Positions 8,570-17,799 of a stretch of 35,765 bases of DNA are shown here, in pieces. This DNA is from an uncultured Lachnospiraceae bacterium (GTDB lineage: Bacteria; Bacillota; Clostridia; Lachnospirales; Lachnospiraceae): positions 1 to 35,765 of the forward strand of contig CANRGO010000018.1 in NCBI GenBank assembly GCA_947630125.1, written 5' to 3'. The notes below the pieces were generated by a model that was given only the letters and a program-made list of their open reading frames with translations, ran no database searches and had not been told where the DNA came from. The translations under genes and the position numbers were made by a program. Position 1 is the stretch's first letter, and every line of letters begins with the position of its first letter.

Positions 8570-9879
8570 AAAAAACAAGTAATTTAGCGTTTACATCAAT
8601 TTATACAGAACTAGGAATATCAAATGAAGTGCTCGAGTATTCCAATCAGATATTAACAAATTTAAAAGATCGTTTTGAACAGATTGATCGTATATCTGAA
8701 TTAAATCAATTAAAAGTTTTGTCTGCATTTCAAAAAAATAAAGTTAGCGAAGCCTGTTTACAGGGAACTACTGGGTACGGTTATAATGATTTTGGAAGAG
8801 AAACACTAGAACGAGTATATGCAGATGTTTTTCATACTGAGGACGCCTTAGTAAGACCGCAAATCACCTGCGGAACCCATGCATTAGCACTTGCACTCAT
8901 GAGTAATCTTCGACCAGGTGACGAACTTTTAAGTCCAGTAGGAAAGCCTTATGATACCTTAGAAGAAGTGATAGGTATACGCGAATCGAAAGGATCCTTA
9001 AAAGAATATGGTATCAGTTATCAACAGGTTGATTTATTGCCAGATGGAACCTTTGACTATGATGGTATCCGAAAAGCAATTCATGATAAAACAAAAATGG
9101 TTACCATTCAACGTTCTAAAGGATACCAAACCAGACCATCTTTTTCTGTGGCACAAATTGGTCAATTAATCAAATTCATAAAAGATATACGAAAAGATTT
9201 GATTATTATGGTAGATAATTGTTATGGAGAATTTGTAGAAGAAATTGAACCAAGTGATGTGGGTGCTGATATCATGGTTGGTTCCCTTATTAAGAATCCT
9301 GGAGGTGGACTAGCTCCAATTGGCGGTTATCTGGTAGGAAAACGTGAATATATTGAACATGCTGCTTATCGCTTGACAGCGCCTGGCCTTGGAAGAGAAG
9401 TAGGAGCATCTCTTGGTGTACTGAGTCTTTTTTATCAAGGTTTTTTTCTGGCACCAACGGTAACTGCAAGTGCCGTAAAAGGAGCTATTTTTGCGGCAAA
9501 TCTATATAAGCCTCTTGGCTTTTCAGTTTTGCCTGATGAAAAGGAAAGCAGACATGATATTATTCAGGCAATCACATTTCATAAACGAGATGCACTGTTA
9601 GCTTTTTGTCAAGGCATTCAGGCCGCTTCACCCATTGATAGTTATGTGAATCCAGAACCATGGGATATGCCAGGCTATGATAGTGAAGTAGTAATGGCTG
9701 CTGGAACCTTTATAAGTGGAGCCAGCATAGAACTCAGTGCAGACGGTCCCTTAAGAGAGCCTTATACCGCTTATTTTCAAGGTGGGTTAACATGGCCACA
9801 TGTAAAATTTGGAATGATGAAAACATTACAAAATTTAATTGATAAAAACATTATTTCAAAAGATATTTTAATCTTTTAA
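8563..9879 (+). CDS. PLP-dependent enzyme of the YnbB / 'aluminium resistance' (methionine gamma-lyase-like) family
   Basis: Fold-type I PLP enzyme of the Cys/Met-metabolism superfamily. Members are annotated as aluminium-resistance or methionine gamma-lyase family proteins, but their physiological substrate is not settled. Visible motifs are QGTTGYGYNDFGRETLERVY near residue 70, the cofactor-holding region around VRPQITCGTHALALAL, and the PLP lysine at about K244 in GSLIKNPGGG. The 438-residue length fits the family. The ATG overlaps the miaA stop by 7 bases, which suggests coupling. The pairing with miaA recurs in Firmicutes (hfq-ynbB region in Bacillus), but its reason is unclear. Confidence 0.88.
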   Translation: MLEKTSNLAFTSIYTELGISNEVLEYSNQILTNLKDRFEQIDRISELNQLKVLSAFQKNKVSEACLQGTTGYGYNDFGRETLERVYADVFHTEDALVRPQITCGTHALALALMSNLRPGDELLSPVGKPYDTLEEVIGIRESKGSLKEYGISYQQVDLLPDGTFDYDGIRKAIHDKTKMVTIQRSKGYQTRPSFSVAQIGQLIKFIKDIRKDLIIMVDNCYGEFVEEIEPSDVGADIMVGSLIKNPGGGLAPIGGYLVGKREYIEHAAYRLTAPGLGREVGASLGVLSLFYQGFFLAPTVTASAVKGAIFAANLYKPLGFSVLPDEKESRHDIIQAITFHKRDALLAFCQGIQAASPIDSYVNPEPWDMPGYDSEVVMAAGTFISGASIELSADGPLREPYTAYFQGGLTWPHVKFGMMKTLQNLIDKNIISKDILIF

Positions 9880-9977
9880 AAGGTATACAATCGTTCTTTG
9901 AAATGTTAAAATATACGACAGGTATCTTTATAGCACTTCCTTTTTTGTGTCTGGAGAAAAGCATATTGGAGGAAGAT

Positions 9978-10661
9978 ATGTATTCAAAGAAACAACAATC
10001 AAGTGAATTACCTTATGAAAAATTTGTTACGAAAGGTGCCCAGTCCCTGAGTGACAAAGAACTACTGGCAATTATTATTCGTACTGGAACTGCAACAAAA
10101 AGTCCCCTGGATATTGCAGATGAAATATTATGTCTTCAGGGAAGTGATAAAGATTTACTTGATATCTGCAGAGTTTCCTTAGAGGAACTTATGAGTATAT
10201 CAGGAATTGGTCAAGTAAAAGCAGTCAAAATAAAATGCATTGCAGAGTTGTCCAAACGAATAGCCATGACAAGTAGAAAAGAAAAGTTATGTTTTACAAA
10301 TCCACAATCCATTGCAGATTATTATATGGAACAATTTCGTCACCTGGAATTTGAAACCGTTCTTTTAATCTGTTTGGATAATAAGTCAAGATTGATTGAG
10401 GATTATACCATAAGTCAGGGTACCATTAATGCATCCCTGCTTTCTCCAAGAGAGATTTTTTTAAAAGCACTAAGAGCACGTGCAGTTTTTATCATTATGA
10501 TACACAATCATCCCAGTGGGGACCCGAGCCCCAGTAAACAGGATCTACTGATTACCAAAAAAATTCAGGAAGTCTCAAAAATGATTGAAATTCCTTTGAT
10601 AGACCACATTATTATTGGCGATAGTCGCTATGTGAGTTTCAAGGAGTCCGGATATATATAA
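9978..10661 (+). CDS. radC: RadC family JAB/MPN-domain protein
   Basis: Member of the UPF0758/RadC family, once linked to DNA repair; the biochemical role is uncertain. Helix-hairpin-helix-like motifs (LMSISGIGQVKAVKIKCIAE) precede a JAB/MPN metalloprotease-like domain with HNHPSGDPSPSKQD at about residues 176-189, which keeps the two His and the Asp of the zinc site. I start it at ATG 9978 because GGAGG at 9968-9972 is 5 bases upstream, giving 227 residues as usual. The frame is open from 9903, but that segment has no RBS and would add 25 atypical residues. It lies directly upstream of mreB, an arrangement long known in Bacillus and clostridia. Confidence 0.95.
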   Translation: MYSKKQQSSELPYEKFVTKGAQSLSDKELLAIIIRTGTATKSPLDIADEILCLQGSDKDLLDICRVSLEELMSISGIGQVKAVKIKCIAELSKRIAMTSRKEKLCFTNPQSIADYYMEQFRHLEFETVLLICLDNKSRLIEDYTISQGTINASLLSPREIFLKALRARAVFIIMIHNHPSGDPSPSKQDLLITKKIQEVSKMIEIPLIDHIIIGDSRYVSFKESGYI

Positions 10662-10687
10662 GTAGCCAAAATGAAAGGAGCGTTTTC

Positions 10688-11692
10688 ATGAACGTATTTG
10701 GTATTGATTTAGGAACAAGTAATATAAAAATTTATAATAAGGCAGATGATAGCATTTTATTGGAAAAAAATATGATTGCTATTCAAAATAAGAGGAATCT
10801 TTTTGCTTATGGTGATTCTGCTTATGAAATGTATGAAAAAGCTCCAAGTAACATCCACATTTCTTATCCATTAAGCAATGGTGTAATCGCTGATATCAAG
10901 AATATGGAAACTTTAATCCGTTACTTTATACATGGATTAAGCAAAGGGGTCTTGAAGCCAGCAGAATTTTTAATTGCTGTGCCTACAGATGTAACAGAAG
11001 TTGAAAAAAGAGCTTTCTACGACTTGATTAAAGATGCGAATGTGAAAGCAAAAAAAATTATGGTTGTTGAAAAAGCAGTAGCGGATGGCCTTGGAATGGA
11101 TATTGATGTGAAAAATTCTCAAGGAGTTTTAATTGTTAATGTTGGTTATGATACCACGGAAGTGTCCATTTTATCCTTGGGTGGAATTGTTTTAAGCAAA
11201 TTAATTAAGGTTGGTGGTTTAAAATTTGACGATGCTATCAGACAAGCAGTTAGAAAAGAATTTAGCCTTTTAATTGGGGGTAAAACTGCAGAACTTGTTA
11301 AAATCCGTTTAAAAGAATTAGATCAAAGTAATTTGCCTGCCGTTGTTTATGGTCGCGATATTGTAACGGGACTTCCTGTGGAACGTGAAATCCCAACTTC
11401 TTTAGTGGATCAATGTCTACACGAGCACTTTAACACCATCATTGATACAGTAAAGGTGATTTTGGAAAGAACACCACCAGAATTGGCTGCTGATATTTAT
11501 CGCCATGGTTTATATTTAACAGGCGGAGCATCTCAGGTAAATCATTTAAGTGAGTTGATCGGAAAAGGAACTGGATTAAAAGTAAATGTAGCAGCAAATC
11601 CTAGTGCCAGTGTTGCTCTTGGTATTTCAAAAATAATTAAAGACGAGAAGTTTAAGTCTATCGCTTATACCATAGAAGGAATGAGTAAATGA
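10688..11692 (+). CDS. mreB: Rod shape-determining protein MreB (divergent)
   Basis: Actin-fold protein that forms membrane-bound filaments and organises the elongation complex. Phosphate-1 motif FGIDLGTSNIKIY is at residues 4-16, a glutamate in VVEKAVADGLG at about 128 matches the catalytic-region motif EEP-AAAIG, and the adenosine motif LTGGASQVNHL is near 278. The phosphate-2 motif is unusual: NVGYDTTE (151-158) replaces the standard DIGGGTTE, losing the Asp and two glycines. Length (334) is normal. GAAAGGAGCG provides the RBS; the stop overlaps mreC by 4 bases. The operon context makes a cytoskeletal role nearly certain, but ATP handling may differ. Confidence 0.93.
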   Translation: MNVFGIDLGTSNIKIYNKADDSILLEKNMIAIQNKRNLFAYGDSAYEMYEKAPSNIHISYPLSNGVIADIKNMETLIRYFIHGLSKGVLKPAEFLIAVPTDVTEVEKRAFYDLIKDANVKAKKIMVVEKAVADGLGMDIDVKNSQGVLIVNVGYDTTEVSILSLGGIVLSKLIKVGGLKFDDAIRQAVRKEFSLLIGGKTAELVKIRLKELDQSNLPAVVYGRDIVTGLPVEREIPTSLVDQCLHEHFNTIIDTVKVILERTPPELAADIYRHGLYLTGGASQVNHLSELIGKGTGLKVNVAANPSASVALGISKIIKDEKFKSIAYTIEGMSK

Positions 11693-12558
11693 GTCCAATT
11701 ATAAAGAGAAAAGGCGAAAAATTTACAATACCAAGTAAATATCTGCTTTTAATTTTGACAATTCTTTGTTGTATCTTAATGGTTATTACCTTTACAACAA
11801 ATCTATTTCGTGGTCCATTAAATGCCTTGGCTGGATATATTGTTGTTCCTTTTCAAGAAGGAATTACAAATGTTGCTGGTTGGATGGGGGATCGCACCGA
11901 TGAACTGGAGCAGTTAAGAGAAGTTTTAAAGATAAACCAAGAACTTCAAGATAAAGTAGATGCCTTAACTATAGAAAATACGAAGCTTCAGCAAGAAAAA
12001 TATGAACTTAATTATTTACGTGAATTATTTGAACTCTATGATAATTATGAACAATATGAGAAAACCGGTGCAAGAGTTATTGCAAGAGAATCCGGAAACT
12101 GGTATCACAGTTTTACCATAAACAAAGGTTATGATGATGGTCTGCGTTTAGATAATAATGTTCTAGCCGGTGGTGGTTTAGTTGGTCGTATAACAAACAT
12201 AGGACCTAATTGGGCTACTGTAACCTCAATTATTGACGACGATGCAAATGTAAGTGGAATGATTTTGGCCACCTCAGACAACTTAATTGTTTCTGGAGAT
12301 TTGCAACTTATGTCAACCGGTAATATTCGTTTTCAACAATTAGTAGACAGCAGTAATAAAGTAGTAGCCGGAGATAAAGTGGTAACATCCATGATAAGTG
12401 ATAAATATCTTCCCGGTATATTGATTGGATACATTTCCAGTATTGAAAAGGATTCCAACAATCTAACAAAGTCAGGATATCTGACTCCATTAGTAGATTT
12501 TGAACATGTAGAGGAAGTTCTTGTAATATTGGAAAACAAAGAAATTGGTGGTGAATAA
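11689..12558 (+). CDS. mreC: Rod shape-determining protein MreC
   Basis: Bitopic membrane protein that links MreB to PBP2 and RodA. It has a short basic cytoplasmic tail, one membrane helix at about residues 17-40 (LLLILTILCCILMVITFTT), a coiled coil at about 65-105 (ELEQLREVLKINQELQDKVD and onward), and then the beta-barrel region typical of MreC (GYDDGLRLDNNVLAGGGLVG; DKVVTSMISDKYLPGILIG). It has 289 residues. Its ATG overlaps the mreB stop (ATGA), and mreD follows after 8 bases. Confidence 0.96.
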   Translation: MSPIIKRKGEKFTIPSKYLLLILTILCCILMVITFTTNLFRGPLNALAGYIVVPFQEGITNVAGWMGDRTDELEQLREVLKINQELQDKVDALTIENTKLQQEKYELNYLRELFELYDNYEQYEKTGARVIARESGNWYHSFTINKGYDDGLRLDNNVLAGGGLVGRITNIGPNWATVTSIIDDDANVSGMILATSDNLIVSGDLQLMSTGNIRFQQLVDSSNKVVAGDKVVTSMISDKYLPGILIGYISSIEKDSNNLTKSGYLTPLVDFEHVEEVLVILENKEIGGE

Positions 12559-12566
12559 ATACACAG

Positions 12567-13085
12567 ATGAAACGAAACATGATTTTTACTTTATTGGCAT
12601 TCTTATGTTTTTTATTACAGTCTACACTACTTAAAAAAATATCATTTGGTGGAATTACTCCAAACTTAATGGTTATTTTAATTTCCAGTGTTGGATTTAT
12701 GAAAGGAAGAAAAGCAGGATTAACCATTGGTTTTTTTTGTGGAATTTTACAGGATATTTTCTTTGGAGATGTGATTGGATTTTATAGTTTGCTATATCTT
12801 TATATTGGATTTGGAAATGGTATTTTTCGAAAATATTTTTATCCAGAAGATATTCGTATGCCAATTGCCCTCATAGCAATCAGTGACTTTACGTATTCCC
12901 TGCTTTGTTATATTTTACAGTTTTTACTGAATGCCAAATTTAATTTTGGTTTTTATTTAAAAGATATCATTCTTCCTCAAATGGTTTATACCATTATTGT
13001 AACCATTGCAGTTTATCCTTTGATTTTAATGTTACACAAAAAATTAGAGACACAGGAAAAAAGGAGCGAAAAGAAATTTGTCTAA
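12567..13085 (+). CDS. mreD: Rod shape-determining membrane protein MreD
   Basis: Small polytopic membrane component of the elongasome. Its 172 residues are almost all hydrophobic, with about five predicted membrane segments; the family-like stretch GFFCGILQDIFFGDVIGFYS lies at about residues 51-70. Sequence conservation is low in this family, so the call depends on length, hydrophobicity and its place between mreC and mrdA. Its end overlaps the mrdA start by 8 bases and contains the AAGGAG used by mrdA. Confidence 0.9.
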   Translation: MKRNMIFTLLAFLCFLLQSTLLKKISFGGITPNLMVILISSVGFMKGRKAGLTIGFFCGILQDIFFGDVIGFYSLLYLYIGFGNGIFRKYFYPEDIRMPIALIAISDFTYSLLCYILQFLLNAKFNFGFYLKDIILPQMVYTIIVTIAVYPLILMLHKKLETQEKRSEKKFV

Positions 13086-15963
13086 CTTTGATTATAAGAA
13101 AAATAATACGGAAGACCATCATGCAATGACGAATATTCGCAGTTTGATTCTAATGATTGTTTTTATTTTTTTGTTTTCCATTTTAATATATCGTATCTTT
13201 TATTTACAAATTGTAAATGGTGAAACATACAGAACAAATTTCACCTTGAAGATAAGTAAAGAAAGTTCTATCCCAAGCAGTCGTGGTAAAATCTTTGATT
13301 GTAATGGTGATTTGTTAGCATATAATAATCTTGCATATTCTGTTACCATTCAGGATATTTTTGATTCTGGTAGTCAGAAAAACATGCAGATGAATCAAAC
13401 AATTGTAGAATTGATTCGCATTATCGAAGAAAATGGAGATGCGATTATTCGCAATTTTCATATTGTGATTGATGAAGATTTTAATTATAGTTATACCTTA
13501 TCGGATTCGAAGTTACTTCGTTTTCTTGCTGACATTTATGGTGAACGTTATACCTCAGATTTAACCTATGCTCAAAAGACTGCGACTCCCGATGAAGTAA
13601 TAGAATACTTATGTCAGACAGGCCGTTTTGGAATTGGAGAATATGAAGAACAAGAGGGAAAAAAAGTCTTTATACCTGGAAAAGGTTATAGTAAAGATGA
13701 AATACTTAAAATTATAACCATTCGTTTTGCTATGAGCACAAACAATTATCAAAAATACATTCCAACAATTGTAGCGAATGAGGTAAGTGAGAAAACAGTA
13801 GCTCAAATAATGGAAAACAGTAGTTTGCTGACTGGTGTGAAAATAGCTGAAGATACTGTTCGAAGATATGTAGATAGCGTGTATTTTTCCCATATCATTG
13901 GCTATACTGGAAAAATCAGTCAAGATGAATACGATTTATTAAGTGCCGATAATAAGAATTATACTTTGACCGATGTCATTGGTAAAGCAGGCATTGAAAA
14001 TGTTATGGAAGACAAATTACAAGGAATAAAAGGTAGTGAAACTATTTTTGTTAATAACATGGGTATGATCATTGATTCAACAAATCGAATCGAACCCATT
14101 GCTGGTAATGATGTATATTTGACGATTGATAAAGATTTGCAAATCGCAATATACAATTTAATCGAGCAGAATCTTGCCGGAATCCTTGTTTCAAAAATTC
14201 AAAATATAAAAACCTATGTTGCAAGAGAAAATTCAAGTGCCAGCGATATCAAAATTCCAATCTATGATGTTTATTATGCCCTCATTAATAATAATATTAT
14301 TGATATTAATCAATTTCATTCAGAAAACGCTGATATTACTGAGCAAAAAGTTTATTCATCATTTTTAGAAAAACAGGAACAGGTTTTTGAAACATTACAA
14401 GCGGAACTATTAACTGAAGGAACTCCTTATAAAGATTTGGATGAGGAATATCAAATTTATCAAAGCTATATTGTATCGATGTTAATGAGCAGTAATAAAA
14501 ATGTTCTTCCTGAGATCAATATTGATACAAAAGATGCAACCTATATTGCATGGAGAACAGATGAAACAATCAGTTTACAAGAATTTTTAACTTACTGCAT
14601 TTCTAAGAATTGGATAGATGTAAATAAATTGGAAATTGATAGTAAATATGCTGACAGCGAGGAAATTTATCAAGTATTGGTAAAATATATTTTTAATAAT
14701 TTGACCAATAACACTGTGTTTGCAAAAAAAATGTATAAATATATGATCTTAGATGATAAGTTGACAGGTTTACAAATATGCCAACTATTAAGTGAGCAAA
14801 ATGTAATTGATCCAACCTTAGATGAACTAGAACAATTGGAACAGGGTAGTTTAAAACCTTACCAATATATGATACAGCTAATTTCAAATCTGGACATTAC
14901 ACCTGCACAACTAGCGCTTGACCCTTGTAGTGCTTCATTTGTTATGACAGATAGTGAAACCGGAGATGTAAAAGCTTTGGTTACCTATCCTAGCTATGAT
15001 AATAATAAGCTGGCAAATACAGTCGATGCAACCTATTATGCTCAAATATCAAATGATTTATCAAATCCATTATGGGATTATGCAACACAACAGAGAACGG
15101 CCCCTGGTTCTACGTTTAAAATGGTTTCAGCAGTAGCAGCATTGGAAGAAAGTGCTATTACAAATACAGAAAAAATTGTTTGCTTAGGTTCCTTTGAGAG
15201 AGTGACAACACCTTATCGATGCTGGATTCATCCTGGTCGACATGGGGCTCTTGATATAGTAGGTGCATTGGAAAATTCCTGTAACTATTTTTTCTATGAA
15301 GTTGGTTACAGAATCAGTACAAAAAACGGTACATTTGATAATAAAGAAGGTTTGGATGTGTTAGCCTATTATGCAGATTTATTTGGGTTATCAGAAACAA
15401 GTGGTATTGAAATTACGGAATCTGAACCACATGTGTCGGATGATTATGTAATTCCTTCCTATATTGGTCAGGGTAACCACAACTATACAACGGTTGGTCT
15501 CGCAAGATATGTTACAACGGTAGCAAATGAAGGTACCTGTTATAACCTAACACTTTTGGAGAAAGTAACCGATTCTTCTGGAATTCTTGTTGAAGATTAT
15601 CACGCAGAAGTCCGAAATACGGTTGATCTACCAGAACAAACCTGGGAGGATTTACACCTTGGTATGAAAAAAGTAGTTGATAAAAAAGCATACTACCAAA
15701 ATATTGGTGTAACCGTTGCTGGTAAAACGGGAACTGCTCAGGAAAACACCTCAAGAGCCAGCCATGCACTATTTGTTGGATTTGCTCCATATGAAGCTCC
15801 AGAAATAGCATTCGCATGTAGAATTGCTTTTGGGTATACATCAGATTATGCAGCTCAGATTAGCAAAGATGTGATTAGTTACTATTATGGTCTTGAAGAA
15901 GCAGAAGAATTACTGGACGGAAGTGCACAGGAAGTAATTAATAACGTACAAAGTCTTGACTAA
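13078..15963 (+). CDS. mrdA: Penicillin-binding protein 2 (elongation transpeptidase), long clostridial form
   Basis: Class B PBP that crosslinks peptidoglycan during elongation with RodA as glycosyltransferase. A membrane anchor lies at about residues 21-43, then the pedestal motif SSRGKIFDCNGDLLAYN. The transpeptidase has Ser678 in GSTFKM (SxxK), SCN in ENSCNYFF (SxN) and KTG in AGKTGTAQE. At 961 residues it is some 300 longer than usual: the SxxK Ser is near 678 rather than about 330, because a long acidic, Asn/Gln-rich region (about 350-620) sits between pedestal and catalytic domain. The start is TTG 13078 with AAGGAG 11 bases upstream; an internal ATG at 13126 lacks an RBS. A candidate in-frame break was not seen. 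Confidence 0.94.
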   Translation: MSNFDYKKNNTEDHHAMTNIRSLILMIVFIFLFSILIYRIFYLQIVNGETYRTNFTLKISKESSIPSSRGKIFDCNGDLLAYNNLAYSVTIQDIFDSGSQKNMQMNQTIVELIRIIEENGDAIIRNFHIVIDEDFNYSYTLSDSKLLRFLADIYGERYTSDLTYAQKTATPDEVIEYLCQTGRFGIGEYEEQEGKKVFIPGKGYSKDEILKIITIRFAMSTNNYQKYIPTIVANEVSEKTVAQIMENSSLLTGVKIAEDTVRRYVDSVYFSHIIGYTGKISQDEYDLLSADNKNYTLTDVIGKAGIENVMEDKLQGIKGSETIFVNNMGMIIDSTNRIEPIAGNDVYLTIDKDLQIAIYNLIEQNLAGILVSKIQNIKTYVARENSSASDIKIPIYDVYYALINNNIIDINQFHSENADITEQKVYSSFLEKQEQVFETLQAELLTEGTPYKDLDEEYQIYQSYIVSMLMSSNKNVLPEINIDTKDATYIAWRTDETISLQEFLTYCISKNWIDVNKLEIDSKYADSEEIYQVLVKYIFNNLTNNTVFAKKMYKYMILDDKLTGLQICQLLSEQNVIDPTLDELEQLEQGSLKPYQYMIQLISNLDITPAQLALDPCSASFVMTDSETGDVKALVTYPSYDNNKLANTVDATYYAQISNDLSNPLWDYATQQRTAPGSTFKMVSAVAALEESAITNTEKIVCLGSFERVTTPYRCWIHPGRHGALDIVGALENSCNYFFYEVGYRISTKNGTFDNKEGLDVLAYYADLFGLSETSGIEITESEPHVSDDYVIPSYIGQGNHNYTTVGLARYVTTVANEGTCYNLTLLEKVTDSSGILVEDYHAEVRNTVDLPEQTWEDLHLGMKKVVDKKAYYQNIGVTVAGKTGTAQENTSRASHALFVGFAPYEAPEIAFACRIAFGYTSDYAAQISKDVISYYYGLEEAEELLDGSAQEVINNVQSLD

Positions 15964-15983
15964 ATATGAAGTAGGAGTATTCA

Positions 15984-16649
15984 GTGAAAAATTTAATTAT
16001 TATTAAAAGCTTTCAAAATGGAATTTCACTTTATCTGGATCCAGAAGCAAATTTTGATGAAATTTTAACAGAATTAAAGGATAAATTTCAACAATCCGAA
16101 AAATTTTTCCGTGACTCAAGGGTCGCCATTACTATCGAAGGAAGATCTTTAAGTTTACAGGAAGAAAAAATCATAACGGATACCATTATGGCTAATAGTA
16201 GCATGGTAATTCTTTGCATTGTTGATAAATCAGAGTCTAAGAATGAAGTGTATGCAAATGCACTTCGTAGACTTGGGTTAGAAGAAAACTTTTCAAAATG
16301 TAGTCTTTACGAAAAGAATTTGAAAAACGGAGAAAATCTTGATGCAGTGAAAGATCTAGTTATTTTTGGAAATGTAGAGGAAACTGCAATTGTAAAAGCA
16401 GGTGGAAGCGTTTATGTTCTTGGTTCTGTTAAGGGGAGTATAAAGGCTGGTGAAAATCATCAAAATAATAGCAAGATTTTCATTTTGGATAATCAGTCTG
16501 AACTACTTCAACTTTCTGGTATTCGTTTTAAAAAAACAAAGGCAAAAACTTTGTTTTCTAAAAAAATAAATTCTCCCCAGATTTTTACAATAGAAGATAA
16601 CCGTGTGATTCAAAGTCCTTTTAAACTAGATGGAATTGGTGATCGATGA
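15984..16649 (+). CDS. minC: Septum site-determining protein MinC, without MinD/MinE neighbours
   Basis: Inhibitor of FtsZ assembly. The N-terminal domain (about residues 1-100) binds FtsZ in the family. The C-terminal beta-helix (about 105-190, with VKAGGSVYVLGSVKGSIKAG) mediates dimerisation and MinD binding. GTG start at 15984, with AGGAG 6 bases upstream. Two oddities: the RSGQ motif that contacts MinD in characterised MinC proteins reads KNGE here (residues 114-117), and the usual minD and minE genes do not follow, since rodA overlaps the minC stop by 4 bases. The C-terminus also has an extra tail of about 35 residues. The MinC call rests on the beta-helix repeats, length (221) and locus. 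Confidence 0.85.
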   Translation: MKNLIIIKSFQNGISLYLDPEANFDEILTELKDKFQQSEKFFRDSRVAITIEGRSLSLQEEKIITDTIMANSSMVILCIVDKSESKNEVYANALRRLGLEENFSKCSLYEKNLKNGENLDAVKDLVIFGNVEETAIVKAGGSVYVLGSVKGSIKAGENHQNNSKIFILDNQSELLQLSGIRFKKTKAKTLFSKKINSPQIFTIEDNRVIQSPFKLDGIGDR

Positions 16650-17770
16650 AAAAAAAATATAAAATACGTGACTATAATTTTAAATTAATACTGCTGTTAA
16701 TTTCTTTATCTATCATTGGAATTCTTGCAGTTAGTAGTGCAAATCCAGAATCCAGAGAAAAACAAATACTTGGGGTATGTTTTGGTCTATTTTTGATGTT
16801 TGTTTTGTCTTTTTTTGACTATAGTTTCTTCCTTCATTTTTATTGGGTTTTATATATCATTAATATTTTACTCTTATTAAGCGTTGAATTTATAGGTGTT
16901 AATGTAAATGGTGCGACCAGGTGGGTTACTATTGCTGGAATTCAGTTTCAGCCTTCAGAAACAAGTAAAATCTTATTGATTTTATTTTATGCACAGTTTA
17001 TTATGAAGTATAGGGAAAAATTAAATACGGTTCGTATGATAGGTACTTTATTATTGTTAATGTTACCAACCTTAATATTAATTTATAGACAACCAAATTT
17101 ATCCACAACTATTGTACTTGCAGTGATATTTTGTAGTATTGTATTTGCAGGTGGATTAAGTAGAAAAGTAGTAATTAGTATACTTTCCTTTGCAGTTCCA
17201 ACTATATTAATAGTATTTTATTTGGTTATTCAACCAAATCAGCAACTTATAAAACCATATCAGCAAGTTCGAATCCTTGCTTGGTTGCATCCAGAGGATT
17301 ACAGCACTACGGAAGCTTATCAACAATTGAATTCTATTATTGCAATTGGTTCTGGCGGTCTTTGGGGTAAAGGACTAAATAATAACATTATTAGTTCAGT
17401 AAAAAATGGTAATTTTATATCCGAACCTGAAACAGATTTTATCTTTGCTGTTATTGGTGAGGAACTTGGTTTTATGGGTAGTACATTAGTAATTATACTA
17501 TCTTGTCTGATTACGATTGAATGCATCCTTGCAGCGAAAAAAGCAAAAGATTTGGCAGGTACAATTATTTGCTCAGGAGTTGCTACAATTATAGGTTTTC
17601 AAAGTTTTATGAATATTGCTGTTGCTGTTGGTGTAATGCCAAATACAGGAATAACATTACCATTTGTAAGTGCAGGTTTAACAAGCCTTGTAAGCCTATA
17701 CATTGGAATGGGATTTGTATTAAATGTAAGATTGCAAGCTGTGAAAACAAAGCTTAAGAATACATATTGA
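16646..17770 (+). CDS. rodA: SEDS-family peptidoglycan polymerase RodA
   Basis: Integral membrane glycosyltransferase that polymerises lipid II for side-wall growth, working with PBP2. About ten hydrophobic segments cover 374 residues. SEDS landmarks are NGATRWVTIAGIQFQPSE, RQPNLSTTIV, GSGGLWGKGL, and the extracellular loop SEPETDFIFAVIGEELG with the conserved catalytic Asp, then GITLPFVSAGLTSL. FtsW is the alternative, but coexpression with mrdA and mreBCD favours RodA. Its ATG overlaps the minC stop (ATGA); mgsA follows after 29 bases. Confidence 0.94.
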   Translation: MKKKYKIRDYNFKLILLLISLSIIGILAVSSANPESREKQILGVCFGLFLMFVLSFFDYSFFLHFYWVLYIINILLLLSVEFIGVNVNGATRWVTIAGIQFQPSETSKILLILFYAQFIMKYREKLNTVRMIGTLLLLMLPTLILIYRQPNLSTTIVLAVIFCSIVFAGGLSRKVVISILSFAVPTILIVFYLVIQPNQQLIKPYQQVRILAWLHPEDYSTTEAYQQLNSIIAIGSGGLWGKGLNNNIISSVKNGNFISEPETDFIFAVIGEELGFMGSTLVIILSCLITIECILAAKKAKDLAGTIICSGVATIIGFQSFMNIAVAVGVMPNTGITLPFVSAGLTSLVSLYIGMGFVLNVRLQAVKTKLKNTY

Positions 17771-17799
17771 AAAACCTGAACACAGGTAGGAGGAATTAT

